A stretch of DNA of 64,000 bases from Chloroflexota bacterium (GCA_024434115.1 QMIT01000003.1:469282-533281), one strand, 5' to 3'. Shown: positions 8,751-18,154, numbered from the stretch's first letter. The notes: generated by a model not told the origin, from the sequence alone. Translations and numbers: made by a program.

Positions 8751-10020
8751 AGTAGACATGCTGGCACGGGTCGAGGGCGAAGGCGGTCTCTATGTCAAAG
8801 TCCGCAATGACACGGTACAAGAGGTCAAACTGAAATTCTTCGAACCCCCGCGCTTCTTTGAGGCATTTTTGCGGGGTCGCCAATATACCGAGGCTCCCGA
8901 CATCACCGCCCGTATTTGTGGGATTTGTCCGGTGGCCTATCAAATGAGTTCTGTCCATGCGATGGAAGATGCGCTGGGCATCAAAGTCGAAGGCCAGCTT
9001 CGAGAACTACGGCGTTTGTTGTACTGCGGGGAATGGATCGAAAGCCATGTCCTGCATGTGTATATGCTCCACGCGCCGGATTTCTTGGGTTACGCCGATG
9101 CCATCCAACTTGCCAAAGATCATCCCGATGCTGTTAAGCGCGGCTTGCAAATGAAAAAGATCGGTAATGAGATTGTGACGCTGGTCGGAGGACGCGAAAT
9201 CCATCCCATCAATGTGCGGGTGGGTGGTTTCTATCGTGTGCCAACCAAACGTGAACTGCTGACCCTTAAGGAAAAACTCGAATGGGCACATGACGCGGCC
9301 ATAGAAACCATTTTATGGGTAGCCACCTTGCCCTATCCCAATTTCGAGCAGGATTACGAATTTGTCGCGCTCCGTCATCCCGATGAATACCCCTATAATG
9401 AGGGGCATGTGGTTTCTAGCAAGGGTATTGACATCCCTGTCCAGAAATATGAGGAGTTTTTCCGCGAGGAGCATGTTGAGCATTCAACCGCGCTCCATTC
9501 AGTGGTGCGGGGAACGGACAATTACTTTGTTGGCCCGCTGGCCCGCTATAACCTGAATTTTGACCGACTCCCAGCCCATATCCAAAAGATCGCACAGGAG
9601 ATTGGGTTTGAGCCACCTCAGCGCAATCCCTTTAAGAGTATCATCGTGCGGGCAATTGAAACCCTCTATGCGATTGACGAGTCCCTGCGCATCATTGACC
9701 AATACGAGCGTCCGGCCCAACCCTTTGTCGAGGGCAAACTCCGTGCGGGGGTCGGTTACGGTTGCACTGAAGCGCCACGCGGCATCCTGTATCATCGGTA
9801 TCGGATTGGTAAGGACGGCGCAATTTTGGACGCCAAGATCACCCCGCCCACTGCGCAAAATCAGAAGACGATTGAAAAAGACGTGTGGCATTTTGTCGAA
9901 ATGGCACTTGATCTACCCGAAGATCAATTGGTGTGGCAATGCGAACAAGCGGTGCGGAACTATGACCCCTGCATTTCTTGTTCCACCCACTATCTAAAAC
10001 TCGAAATGGATCGGGAATAA
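8731..10020 (+). CDS. hydA: Group 3b [NiFe] hydrogenase large (alpha) subunit
   Basis: This 429-residue catalytic subunit interconverts H2 with protons and electrons at a Ni-Fe(CN)2CO site. The N-terminal nickel motif [10 protein letters not shown] gives Cys63 and Cys66; the C-terminal motif DPCISCSTH gives Cys414, Cys417 and His420. A nine-residue tail after His420 should be removed by the protease encoded next door. Length and motifs match group 3b bidirectional hydrogenases (sulfhydrogenase type). Together with the beta, gamma and delta subunits it forms a complete soluble heterotetramer using NAD(P)(H). Such enzymes may recycle reductant, evolve H2 during fermentation or take up H2; context does not decide between these. 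No hyp maturation genes lie in the window, so they must be elsewhere. Confidence 0.96.
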   Translation: MSTTTIKVDMLARVEGEGGLYVKVRNDTVQEVKLKFFEPPRFFEAFLRGRQYTEAPDITARICGICPVAYQMSSVHAMEDALGIKVEGQLRELRRLLYCGEWIESHVLHVYMLHAPDFLGYADAIQLAKDHPDAVKRGLQMKKIGNEIVTLVGGREIHPINVRVGGFYRVPTKRELLTLKEKLEWAHDAAIETILWVATLPYPNFEQDYEFVALRHPDEYPYNEGHVVSSKGIDIPVQKYEEFFREEHVEHSTALHSVVRGTDNYFVGPLARYNLNFDRLPAHIQKIAQEIGFEPPQRNPFKSIIVRAIETLYAIDESLRIIDQYERPAQPFVEGKLRAGVGYGCTEAPRGILYHRYRIGKDGAILDAKITPPTAQNQKTIEKDVWHFVEMALDLPEDQLVWQCEQAVRNYDPCISCSTHYLKLEMDRE

Positions 10021-10024
10021 CACA

Positions 10025-10486
10025 ATGAAGGTGCTGTGCATTGGGGTTGGTAATGAATGGCGCGGGGATGATGTCGTAGGACGTCTCGCCGTGCGCCTTC
10101 TGCGTTATCAACCCCTGCCAGACACCACATTTATCGAAGCCACTGGCGAGGGCGCAGCCTTAATGGAGGCATGGGCTGACGCGGATAGTGTATTTTTAAT
10201 TGATGCGGTGTCGGCGGGTCAACCCAGTGGCACGATCTATCGCTTTTTGGCCCACAGCCAACCCCTCCCCGCTCAGTTTTTTTCGTATTCCACCCATGCC
10301 TTTAGTGTGGCCGAGGCTGTCGAAATGGCGCGGGTCTTGGGTCAACTTCCGGCCCATTTTGTGATCTATGGCATTGAAGGTGAAAACTTCACGGCGGGGG
10401 CATCCATCACCCCATCGGTTGAAAAAGCCGTCCATGAGGTTATCCGCCAAATTTCCGCTGAAATCTACTCTCTACCTCATTCATAA
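10025..10486 (+). CDS. Hydrogenase maturation endopeptidase (HyaD/HycI family)
   Basis: This 153-residue protease removes the C-terminal peptide of the hydrogenase large subunit after nickel insertion. The family signature GVGNEWRGDDVVG (residues 7-19) contains the acidic nickel-sensing residue, and further conserved pieces are LIDAV near residue 60 and STHAFSVAEAVEMAR near residue 89. It starts four bases after the large-subunit stop and closes the operon. The probable substrate is the tail following His420 of the upstream alpha subunit. Confidence 0.93.
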   Translation: MKVLCIGVGNEWRGDDVVGRLAVRLLRYQPLPDTTFIEATGEGAALMEAWADADSVFLIDAVSAGQPSGTIYRFLAHSQPLPAQFFSYSTHAFSVAEAVEMARVLGQLPAHFVIYGIEGENFTAGASITPSVEKAVHEVIRQISAEIYSLPHS

Positions 10487-10490
10487 AATC

Positions 10491-10524
10491 AAAAAGGGCG
10501 GGTTTACCAAAACTCGCCCCTTTC
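10491..10524. terminator. Bidirectional terminator between the hydrogenase operon and ppdK
   Basis: GGGCGGGTTT (10496-10505) pairs with AAACTCGCCC (10110 positions later in the same hairpin: 10510-10519) around a 4-base loop. It is flanked by AAAAA (10491-10495), which is a good T-run on the minus strand, and CTTT on the plus strand. It serves converging transcripts, and is stronger for ppdK. Confidence 0.8.
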
Positions 10525-10547
10525 AAATTCGCTTTATTCAGCCGAGA

Positions 10548-13322
10548 TTAGAGGTCTTCTTTAGAAGATTGCCCCTTATCCTTCAGGGCTGCATGGGCCG
10601 CCGCCAACCGTGCCACTGGGACGCGGAAGGGTGAGCAGCTTACATAGTTCAGATTGGCGCGATGGCAGAAATCAATACTCTTCGGTTCGCCACCGTGTTC
10701 GCCGCAAATCCCGACTTCAAGTTCAGGACGCTGCTTGCGACCACGTTCCACTGCCAATTGAATCAGATAGCCTACGCCGTCTTCGTCAATTACTTGGAAC
10801 GGATTCTCCGGCAGGATGCCCTGTTCAACATAGTTCAACAGGAATTTGCCTTCGGCGTCGTCACGGCTAATCCCAAATGTGGTTTGGGTCAAGTCGTTCG
10901 TGCCGAATGAGAAGAATTCGGAGTGTTCAGCCATCTTATGGGCGGTGATGGCAGCGCGGGGCAGTTCGATCATCGTACCAACTTTGTACTCGACCTTGAC
11001 CTTCATCTTGCCCATCACATCATCGGCAATCTGGATGATAAGGTCGCGCACGAACTTAACTTCGTTCGCATGATTGGTCACGGCGATCATGACTTCGGGA
11101 TGAACGTCCACGCCTTCGAGTTTCAGTTGGCAGGCCGCTTCGAACAAGGCACGCACCTGCATGGCGGTGATGGCCGGACGGGTGATACCCAGACGGACAC
11201 CGCGCAAGCCGAGCATGGGGTTAAATTCACGCAGGCTCTCAACCGCAGCCAGTAAATTCTCGGTACGGGCGAGTTCATTCGGGCGATTGCCCATCAAACG
11301 CAGACCTACCACCTGACGTACCAATTGTTCATGATCGGGCATAAATTCATGCAGTGGTGGGTCGAGCAGGCGGATAATGACGGGTTGGCCTTCCATCGCC
11401 TTGAAAATGCCATAGAAGTCGTCATATTGGAAGTGCAGGAGTTTTTCGAGTTCGGTTGCTTCTTCGGCGCTGTTCGGTTCAGAGAGAATCATCGCCTGTA
11501 CAATCGGCAAACGATCTTCTTGGAAGAACATGTGCTCTGTACGGCACAGGCCAACACCCTCGGCTCCATATTCACGAGCGCGGCGGGCATCTACTGGATA
11601 ATCGGCATTGGCATAAATTCCCAAACGGCGGAAGTCATCAGCCCAGCCCAGCAATTTTTGCAGATATTTTTCGCGGGCAAAATCGGGTTCAACCCGATTG
11701 ATTTCACCAACAAACACTTCACCGGTTGAGCCGTCAATCGAGAGTGTATCGCCTTCACGGACTTCCACTTCGCCAACGGTCATAACGCGGTCACGCACGT
11801 TGATGTCGAGGGCTTCCGCACCGCAGACGCACGGCACACCAAATTGACGGGCGACCACTGCGGCGTGGCTTGTTGCACCACCGCGGCTGGTCAAAATACC
11901 CTTTGAGGCCAGCATCCCGTGTACGTCATCGGGTTTGGTTTCGGGACGAACCATAATCACGGACTTCTTCGCCTTGCCCCATTTTTCGGCTAGGTCGGCA
12001 TCAAACGCCGCCACACCTACCGCAGCACCGGGGGAGGCATTTACACCCGTAGCAATACGGCGACCCGCTTTGACCGCCTGCGTTTTGGAATCAGTATCAA
12101 ATTGCGGGTGCAACAACTGGGAAACATGGTCGGGGGTCACGCGCAAAACGGCTTCTTGTTTGGTGATAACACCTGCTTCAGCCATTTCTACCGCGATACG
12201 AACAGCGGCGCGGGCAGTACGTTTGCCATCACGGGTTTGCAGCATAAACAACTTGCCGCGTTCAATCGTGAATTCCACGTCCTGCATTTCACGATAATGG
12301 TGTTCCAATTTGCTCACAATATCATTAAATTGAGCAAACACCGCTTTGTTTTCTTTTTCCATCTCAGAAATCGGACGCGGGGTGCGAATACCCGCTACCA
12401 CGTCTTCACCCTGAGCATTCATCAAGAAGTCACCGAACAGTTTGGCCTCACCAGTGGCAGGATTACGGGTAAAGGCCACGCCTGTACCGGAATCATTCCC
12501 CATATTGCCAAAGACCATCATCTGAACGTTGACGGCTGTCCCCAAGTTGTGTGGAATGTTGGCGGCGTTACGATAATCAATCGCACGTTTGCCGTTCCAT
12601 GAACCAAACACCGCTTCAATGGCGTGTTCAAGTTGTTTAATGGGGTCTTGTGGGAATTCGCTGCCGACGTGTTCCTTGTAAATCTCTTGGAACTTGGCCG
12701 TGACATGCTTCCAATCATCAGCGTTCAAATCTACGTCTGATGGCACGCCTTTTTTGGCCTTAACTTCGGTCAGATAATCTTCAAATGGTTCATCCGGAAT
12801 ACCCATCACGACGGAGCCAAACATCTGCACCAGACGACGATAGGCATCATATACGAAGCGGGGATTATTGGTCAGCTTGACCATGCCTGCGGCAACGGCG
12901 TCATTCATACCGAGATTGAGCACCGTGTCCATCATACCGGGCATGGAGAATTTGGCCCCGGAGCGTACCGATACCAACAGTGGGTTTTCGGCATTCCCCA
13001 GCTTCTTGCCCGCTTTTTCTTCCAATTGGCTCAGGGCATGAATCACCTGTTCCCATAAACCTTCGGGCCAAGTGTTGCCATTTTCCAAATAGGAATTGCA
13101 GGCCTGTGTCGTAACCGAAAAACCGGGCGGAACGGGCAAGCCCACGCGGGTCATTTCGGCAAGGTTAGCACCCTTGCCACCCAGCAGGGCCTTCACATTA
13201 TCCCATTTGGTTCCAGTTACTTGTTCTACAAGATCGAGTTCACTAAAAAGATAGACCCAACGAGACGGAGATTTATCATCAGATCGTTTCTTGGGTAGGG
13301 GTTTTGCGGCAGTTACGGCCAT
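10548..13322 (-). CDS. ppdK: Pyruvate, phosphate dikinase
   Basis: This 924-residue enzyme interconverts pyruvate + ATP + phosphate with phosphoenolpyruvate + AMP + diphosphate. It has an N-terminal nucleotide-binding domain (GGKGANLAEM near residue 48, and SVRSGAKFSMPGMMDTVLNL), a swivelling phosphohistidine domain (GGATSHAAVVARQFGVPC, catalytic His near residue 480), and a C-terminal PEP/pyruvate barrel ending in GICGEHGGEP and CSPFRVPVARLAAAHA. The length is slightly above the usual 870-890 because of an N-terminal extension of about 20 residues rich in Lys and Ser. The start has an AGGAGG site. It is transcribed alone, opposite to both cytochrome operons. It may serve gluconeogenesis or reverse-glycolytic flux. 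Confidence 0.97.
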   Translation of the reverse strand: MAVTAAKPLPKKRSDDKSPSRWVYLFSELDLVEQVTGTKWDNVKALLGGKGANLAEMTRVGLPVPPGFSVTTQACNSYLENGNTWPEGLWEQVIHALSQLEEKAGKKLGNAENPLLVSVRSGAKFSMPGMMDTVLNLGMNDAVAAGMVKLTNNPRFVYDAYRRLVQMFGSVVMGIPDEPFEDYLTEVKAKKGVPSDVDLNADDWKHVTAKFQEIYKEHVGSEFPQDPIKQLEHAIEAVFGSWNGKRAIDYRNAANIPHNLGTAVNVQMMVFGNMGNDSGTGVAFTRNPATGEAKLFGDFLMNAQGEDVVAGIRTPRPISEMEKENKAVFAQFNDIVSKLEHHYREMQDVEFTIERGKLFMLQTRDGKRTARAAVRIAVEMAEAGVITKQEAVLRVTPDHVSQLLHPQFDTDSKTQAVKAGRRIATGVNASPGAAVGVAAFDADLAEKWGKAKKSVIMVRPETKPDDVHGMLASKGILTSRGGATSHAAVVARQFGVPCVCGAEALDINVRDRVMTVGEVEVREGDTLSIDGSTGEVFVGEINRVEPDFAREKYLQKLLGWADDFRRLGIYANADYPVDARRAREYGAEGVGLCRTEHMFFQEDRLPIVQAMILSEPNSAEEATELEKLLHFQYDDFYGIFKAMEGQPVIIRLLDPPLHEFMPDHEQLVRQVVGLRLMGNRPNELARTENLLAAVESLREFNPMLGLRGVRLGITRPAITAMQVRALFEAACQLKLEGVDVHPEVMIAVTNHANEVKFVRDLIIQIADDVMGKMKVKVEYKVGTMIELPRAAITAHKMAEHSEFFSFGTNDLTQTTFGISRDDAEGKFLLNYVEQGILPENPFQVIDEDGVGYLIQLAVERGRKQRPELEVGICGEHGGEPKSIDFCHRANLNYVSCSPFRVPVARLAAAHAALKDKGQSSKEDL

Positions 13323-13654
13323 AGCCCTATCCTCCTGTTTATATTATTGGCTATGCTACGTTCTCCATTGTCGCACCGCTCTTGCATCTACCACATTGTC
13401 ATGAGGCATAAGCGTTCGTGATAAAAGTAACATTCTCGCTTTTTTCAAACCCGCCGAGGATATTTTTTAATAGAACCATGAACGCTTTGATGCCATATTG
13501 AACACCGTCCAAAATTTGCAAGTCGGGTTATCTTCTATTAAATTTAAGGAAGAGATGTCATGGGAGATGATAAATGTCACTCCCACACTACATGGGCCGA
13601 TGTATAAATTTAGGTCTCTTCTTTTTTGGTTTAAAGTATAAAAAGGCAAATCCA
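13323..13654. other. Divergent intergenic region between ppdK and the second cytochrome operon
   Basis: These 332 bases hold no convincing gene. The ppdK side has an AGGAGG ribosome site and AT-rich promoter-like sequence. The cytochrome side has TTGCAA-N17-TAAATT, then an inverted repeat TGGGAG/CTCCCA (13561-13566, 13580-13585) in the presumed leader. A 62-codon minus-strand reading frame here shows no ribosome site or recognisable protein. Confidence 0.6.
13516..13544 (+). promoter_or_regulatory. Possible promoter of the second cytochrome operon
   Basis: TTGCAA (13516-13521), a 17-base spacer and TAAATT (13539-13544) each match four of six sigma70 consensus positions. Initiation about 13551 would leave a leader of about 100 bases containing the TGGGAG/CTCCCA hairpin. 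Confidence 0.35.
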
Positions 13655-15421
13655 ATGAAGCACCGTTATTTGTGGTGGGGTTTCATTATCATTGGATTGA
13701 TGCTGATTCTGGCGACACTCACAATGAGCCAGATTCATGCTCAAGACGGTGGTGATGAAGAAGAAAAAGAGTATTATGGAGCCAGAGTCTGTGGAGAGTG
13801 TCATTCTGATTTACGGAGTGACCAACGCGAAACACATCACGCCTTGACTCTACAAGAAGTAGATGAAGAAACTGTTTTTGAGCCATTCGATCAGGGCGAA
13901 GACGCCCGCATGGTTCAATTCCCCGGTTCAAGCACCCCGCGTGCCCTTCAATTAGAGGATGTCGCCTATATCATTGGTTCAGGGCGTAACGTTCAACGCT
14001 TCCTCTATGCCGTCGCCGAGGAGGAGTATCAAGTGCTGCCTGTCGAATGGAATGTAGCGGAACAAAAATGGCAGCCTTTTCAATTGGCCGAAAGTTGGCC
14101 TGACCCGGCTTATGACTGGACACAAAACTGTGCCTATTGTCATACGACGGGTTTGAACATTGAGCGTGGACGTTGGGAAGATGAAGGTGTTCAATGTGAA
14201 GCCTGTCATGGCCCCGGCAGTCTACACGTGGATATTGTGGATGAGGTGGGGTCACGTCCTACCCCCGAAGAACTACTGCAAATTCGGGATGCGATCTATG
14301 TCAGCCCAGATGCACAGGTCTGCGGCCAATGTCACAGTCAAGGCATGGACGCGGATGGAATTCACCCCTATCCGACTCAATATCTACCCGGTGATGATTT
14401 GTTTGCCGCTTTCACCCTCGTCGCCGAAGATGATCCGGCCCATTGGTGGGCAACCGGCCATGCCTCACAAAAATATATGCAATTTAATGAATGGACAAAA
14501 TCAGCCCATTCGCAGGCCCTCGCCAACGCCAAAGACCAAGAATTTGCCTCGGATGAATGCCTGCGCTGCCACAGTGCCGACTATGGGTTTACCGAGCGCA
14601 TGATTGCCCTGACTGAAGAAGGTGAGCGCGATGGCGATCCACCTATGCTGCCAACGCTCGATACCGCGCAATACGGCGTGACCTGCTCCGACTGCCACAA
14701 TCCACACAATGTTGAAAGCCAAGGGGCTGATGCCTATACAAGCTGCATCACCTGTCACAATACCCAAGCCCTCCCGGTGATTCATCATCCCAATCAAGAG
14801 ATGTTTGAGGGATTGGCTATCATTGAGAATGTCGAAGGCATCCTCTCAGCGCATTTCACCGCCGAAAATGGCCCGGATTGCGTGACCTGTCACCTGCCGT
14901 CTGTGCCTGTAGGTGAAGGCAACCGCCGCAGTCACACTTTCCAACCTATCCTGCCCGGCGAGGCCATGAATGTGGAAGGACTGCTCGATACCTGCACGAC
15001 CTGTCATGAGGAACAGGCTGACCAAGCTGGGATGCAACAATTGATAGATGATGTGCAAACCAGCACCCAAACCCGATTGGAAGCCGCCCGTGCCGCAGTC
15101 TCGGAAAGCAGCCCGGAATGGATTACTGCCGCGTTGGATTTTATTGAAGGCGATGGCAGTCTCGGTATCCACAATTACGCCTATTCGAATGCTATGCTCG
15201 GCGTAGTCGAAAAAGAACTCAATATCGCCTCTGAAACTGATGCAGGGCCGCAACTCAGTCCCGCCCCAACGGGTACGCCTGCCACCGATGAAGCACAATC
15301 TGATACGGAGGAAGAAACTGGCCTCGCCACGCAATCAGTCATTATCATCCTCGCCTGTTTGCTGGCAATGGCCTTCGCGGGCTGGGTGTTTTTTGTGAAA
15401 CAGAAGGGTAATGCCCAATGA
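13655..15421 (+). CDS. Membrane-anchored multihaem cytochrome c with nine CxxCH motifs
   Basis: This 588-residue extracytoplasmic cytochrome has an N-terminal signal/anchor (about 5-27), nine CxxCH sites (CGECH, CAYCH, CEACH, CGQCH, CLRCH, CSDCH, CITCH, CVTCH, CTTCH) and a C-terminal transmembrane helix after an acidic Pro/Thr-rich spacer. It is a paralogue of the N-terminal half of the 17-haem cytochrome at 749-3193, sharing for instance VQCEACHGPG, SWPDPAYDW/TWPDPAYDW and the SLGIHN motif after the ninth haem. The start is ATG 13655 with AAAGG upstream; an in-frame ATG at 13574 gives an extra 27 residues that do not look like a signal. The stop overlaps the next start (ATGA). It probably works with the two following cytochromes as an electron conduit; the external partner is unknown. 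Confidence 0.9.
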   Translation: MKHRYLWWGFIIIGLMLILATLTMSQIHAQDGGDEEEKEYYGARVCGECHSDLRSDQRETHHALTLQEVDEETVFEPFDQGEDARMVQFPGSSTPRALQLEDVAYIIGSGRNVQRFLYAVAEEEYQVLPVEWNVAEQKWQPFQLAESWPDPAYDWTQNCAYCHTTGLNIERGRWEDEGVQCEACHGPGSLHVDIVDEVGSRPTPEELLQIRDAIYVSPDAQVCGQCHSQGMDADGIHPYPTQYLPGDDLFAAFTLVAEDDPAHWWATGHASQKYMQFNEWTKSAHSQALANAKDQEFASDECLRCHSADYGFTERMIALTEEGERDGDPPMLPTLDTAQYGVTCSDCHNPHNVESQGADAYTSCITCHNTQALPVIHHPNQEMFEGLAIIENVEGILSAHFTAENGPDCVTCHLPSVPVGEGNRRSHTFQPILPGEAMNVEGLLDTCTTCHEEQADQAGMQQLIDDVQTSTQTRLEAARAAVSESSPEWITAALDFIEGDGSLGIHNYAYSNAMLGVVEKELNIASETDAGPQLSPAPTGTPATDEAQSDTEEETGLATQSVIIILACLLAMAFAGWVFFVKQKGNAQ

Positions 15422-16644
15422 AAAGAATACTCCGACACCTTTTTACCTTCTGTTTTGGGGCAGGATTAGCTCTGGTCATAATTGCCTTGTGGCCGAGTTC
15501 GTCCCCCTCACAGTCGGTATTTAAACACCCCGTCGTTGAGGCTCAAGATGGGGGAAGTGGTACAGCCAAACAACCCACCGGCAATAATGCTTACTGCGCG
15601 GTGTGCCATTCTCAAGAAGGTCGCACCGTTGAGCTGGCCGATGGCTTGACCCTCGATTTGCATGTCACACCTGATATGATCGCCAATTCGGTACACGGTA
15701 CGAGCAATCCAGAAGGGGTACTTGGCTGTGTGGATTGTCATGGTGAAGACGCCTTTCCGCACGATGATCCTCGACCCGAAAGTAGGCGTGAATTTACCAT
15801 CAAGGCCTCTCAAGTTTGTACCGACTGCCATGTTGAGCAAGCCGAAGCCAACTTAGATAGTGTTCATGCTCAAGGGTTAGCCAACGGCAACTTGCGGGCG
15901 GCGGTCTGTGTGGATTGTCACGGCGCTCATGATATCCAACCCATCGAAAATCATCCTGAACTCGCGGCGCAAACCTGTGGCACATGTCACACCAGTATCT
16001 TTGATGAATACAAAGAGAGTATTCATGGTGAGGCACTTTTGGTAGAGGGCAATTCTGATGTCCCGACCTGTATCACCTGTCATGGCGTTCACGGCATCAA
16101 TACCCCCACGACGGCCCAGTTCCGTAATCGTTCACCCGAACTGTGCGCTAGTTGTCACGCTGATGAAGATTTGATGGCAAAATATGACATTAACACAAAT
16201 GTCTTTGACACCTATCTCAACGATTTTCACGGCACAACCGTCGCTATGTTTGAGCAGGATGACCCCGATGTCGCCAGCAACAAAGCGGTCTGTTATGACT
16301 GTCACGGCGTCCATAACATTACCCCTGCTGATGATTCCAAGAGCCAAGTCGCTAAAGAAAACCTGTTGGTGACATGTCAACAGTGCCATCCAAACGCCAG
16401 CAGCGATTTCCCTGATGCGTGGGTCGGTCACTTTGAGCCATCGCGGGATCGGCATCCACTGGTCTTTGTCGTAGACCTCTTCTATAAAATCCTCATTCCG
16501 GGTGTCATTGGTGGTTTTGTGTTCTTAGTTGGCACCGACATTTTTGCACGGGCACGTCATATCGGCGGTGGTAAAAAAGACAAAGGGCCTCGCGCACCGG
16601 ATTCTGACGTCTTAGCTAAATCTGATCCGAAGAAAGAAGGCTAA
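15418..16644 (+). CDS. Second nine-CxxCH multihaem cytochrome of the operon
   Basis: This 408-residue secreted cytochrome has a signal/anchor at residues 5-25, nine CxxCH motifs (CAVCH, CVDCH, CTDCH, CVDCH, CGTCH, CITCH, CASCH, CYDCH, CQQCH) and a C-terminal transmembrane helix near residues 357-378, followed by a Lys-rich cytoplasmic tail. The spacing of its CxxCH pairs and extra His residues (VHAQG, IHGEA) resembles doubled-CxxCH/NapC-like folds with bis-His haems. It is not obviously paralogous to its neighbour. It is translationally coupled to the preceding cytochrome by a four-base overlap and sits two bases before the cytochrome b/c gene, so the three products probably form one complex. 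Confidence 0.88.
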   Translation: MKRILRHLFTFCFGAGLALVIIALWPSSSPSQSVFKHPVVEAQDGGSGTAKQPTGNNAYCAVCHSQEGRTVELADGLTLDLHVTPDMIANSVHGTSNPEGVLGCVDCHGEDAFPHDDPRPESRREFTIKASQVCTDCHVEQAEANLDSVHAQGLANGNLRAAVCVDCHGAHDIQPIENHPELAAQTCGTCHTSIFDEYKESIHGEALLVEGNSDVPTCITCHGVHGINTPTTAQFRNRSPELCASCHADEDLMAKYDINTNVFDTYLNDFHGTTVAMFEQDDPDVASNKAVCYDCHGVHNITPADDSKSQVAKENLLVTCQQCHPNASSDFPDAWVGHFEPSRDRHPLVFVVDLFYKILIPGVIGGFVFLVGTDIFARARHIGGGKKDKGPRAPDSDVLAKSDPKKEG

Positions 16645-16646
16645 TC

Positions 16647-17747
16647 ATGGCAGCGATTGGCACCACAGTCAAACAACAATATGTCGAGCGTTTTGGCGCT
16701 GCCGAACGGATGGAACACATTGTTCTCATTATTTCGTTCAGTATGTTAGCCCTCACTGGATTACCCCAGCGGTATGCCAACTATCAGATTGCTAAGGATT
16801 TTATCGAGCTACTGGGTGGCATTGAGAGTATCCGCATCATGCACCGCTTTTTCGCCACACTGCTCATGGCAGGTGCAATTTATCATGGTGGGGCACTGAC
16901 CTATAAAATCTATGTGCGTGGCTCTAGCCTCAATATGCTTCCCACCGTCAAAGACCTGCGTGATCTGATTGGATGGGTGCTGTACAATCTCGGCCTACGC
17001 AAAGAACACCCCAAGATGGGCCGCTACAATTTCGGCGAAAAGGCCGAATATCTAGCACTGGTCTGGGGAACACTGGTCATGATTGCTACAGGATTTATGA
17101 TGTGGAATCCCATTGCCACCTCCAAAATCCTACCCGCCGAAGTTATTCCTGCCGCACGTCTGGCGCATAGCTCCGAGGCGTTGTTGGCGGTGGCCTCCAT
17201 CATCATCTGGCATATGTACAATGTACATGTGCGTCGTTTCAATCGCGCCATGTTTACAGGCAAAATGCCCGTCCATCACATGGAAGAAGAACACGCCCTT
17301 GAACTGGTCGCCATGCAGGAAGGAACCGCCACACCCGTTGTCCCGGCAGAAATTATGGCCCGTCGTCACAAGCGATTTTGGCCCTATGCGGTCTTCATGA
17401 CCATCTTGTTGACCATCGGCCTCTTCTTCTTCGTGACGTTCGAAGATACCGCCCTTGATACGGTGCCACGTCAGCCCGTTGAAGCATCCGTTGACATCAA
17501 TCCCGATCAAGGCAATGCCGAGGCAGGGGCGGCCAAATGGGAATCGCTCCAATGCGGCAGATGTCATGGTGAAACCGGACAAGGCGTCCCGCCGATTCCA
17601 GCGATTCGCAGCACCCGACTAGAATTCGACTTGTTTGCTGCGGATATTCGGCGTGGCCCAGCCGATATGCCCGCCTACGGCCCCGGCCAAGCCAGCGAAC
17701 AAGACATCGCCGATCTATACGCTTACCTGCGCTCAAGTCTAGAGTAA
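16647..17747 (+). CDS. Cytochrome b561-like membrane protein fused to a cytochrome c domain
   Basis: This 366-residue protein has an N-terminal four-helix di-haem b domain (about 1-205) related to hydrogenase and formate dehydrogenase b subunits. Candidate haem ligands are His24, His66, His79 and the later RLAHSS and IIWHMYNVH. A fifth hydrophobic segment (about 247-268) leads to a monohaem cytochrome c domain with CGRCH near residue 302 and an axial Met in ADMPAYG. The b domain should oxidise or reduce quinone and the c domain should hand electrons to the two upstream multihaem proteins. This fused arrangement replaces the separate NapC/NrfD-type partner used in the first operon. The start is preceded by GAAGG. 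A strong terminator follows. Confidence 0.9.
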   Translation: MAAIGTTVKQQYVERFGAAERMEHIVLIISFSMLALTGLPQRYANYQIAKDFIELLGGIESIRIMHRFFATLLMAGAIYHGGALTYKIYVRGSSLNMLPTVKDLRDLIGWVLYNLGLRKEHPKMGRYNFGEKAEYLALVWGTLVMIATGFMMWNPIATSKILPAEVIPAARLAHSSEALLAVASIIIWHMYNVHVRRFNRAMFTGKMPVHHMEEEHALELVAMQEGTATPVVPAEIMARRHKRFWPYAVFMTILLTIGLFFFVTFEDTALDTVPRQPVEASVDINPDQGNAEAGAAKWESLQCGRCHGETGQGVPPIPAIRSTRLEFDLFAADIRRGPADMPAYGPGQASEQDIADLYAYLRSSLE

Positions 17748-17752
17748 TTATA

Positions 17753-17785
17753 AGAGGGGGTGGTGGCTAACCCCCTTTATTCTTG
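17753..17785 (+). terminator. Terminator of the second cytochrome operon
   Basis: GGGGGT and ACCCCC flank a loop of nine bases (17756-17775), followed by TTTATTCTT. It has the form of a standard intrinsic terminator. Confidence 0.85.
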
Positions 17786-17817
17786 CAACGTGTAAGGTCA
17801 GAGTTAAATTCATTCTC

Positions 17818-17847
17818 TTGACAGCGGTTTATACTTCTTGTTATGCT
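17818..17847 (+). promoter_or_regulatory. Sigma70-type promoter of the T-box/serS unit
   Basis: A perfect TTGACA (17818-17823) is followed, 18 bases later, by TATGCT (17842-17847). Transcription would start near 17854, just ahead of the T-box stem I at 17872. Confidence 0.7.
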
Positions 17848-17871
17848 TATCTCATAGGCAAAAACTCTGAC

Positions 17872-18117
17872 GGAGATATGCCTGTCCCAAAGAGGTCTAC
17901 AGAGAGCCGCCGGATGGTGCGAGGCGGTGACACGCCGGACAGTGTTCCACTCCTGAGTACGTTGTATCATGATGAATGATGCCGGGAACGCCCGTTAAAG
18001 CGCCGAGTCCGCACGACTCAATAAGGTCACAGGCCGTGAGGTCGTGACAAATCTAGGTGGCACCACGAGTCCCCTCGTCCTAGTTACAAATCGTAACAGG
18101 ATGGGCGGGGCTTTTTT
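17872..18117 (+). ncRNA. T-box leader sensing uncharged tRNA-Ser
   Basis: This tRNA-responsive attenuator precedes serS. Stem I closes with GGAG/CTCC (17872-17875, 17950-17953) and CTGTCC/GGACAG (17882-17887, 17937-17942), enclosing a specifier loop. Aligning on the conserved TGAG puts the specifier codon at 17946-17948 as TCC (serine), followed by the usual purine. Distal-loop elements AGAGAG and GGTGCGAGGCGG are present. The T-box proper, AGGTGGCACCACG (18055-18067), contains TGGC, whose last base would pair with discriminator G of tRNA-Ser (GCCA end). A terminator helix follows, with GTCCCCTCGTCCT pairing to AGGATGGGCGGGG and then TTTTTT (18112-18117). Uncharged tRNA should stabilise the antiterminator and raise expression. 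Confidence 0.95.
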
Positions 18118-18154
18118 GTTCTCCCGCCTGTCCAGCCAACGGAAAGGAAGGCAC

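Noticed and set aside
5495..10020. Membrane-bound group 1 uptake hydrogenase coupled to the nearby NrfD
   Set aside because: The small subunit lacks a Tat signal and the operon has the NAD(P)-type flavin subunit, so it is a cytoplasmic group 3b enzyme.
13467..13655. 62-codon minus-strand frame in the ppdK-cytochrome gap
   Set aside because: No ribosome site, no recognisable protein, and it overlaps the likely cytochrome promoter.
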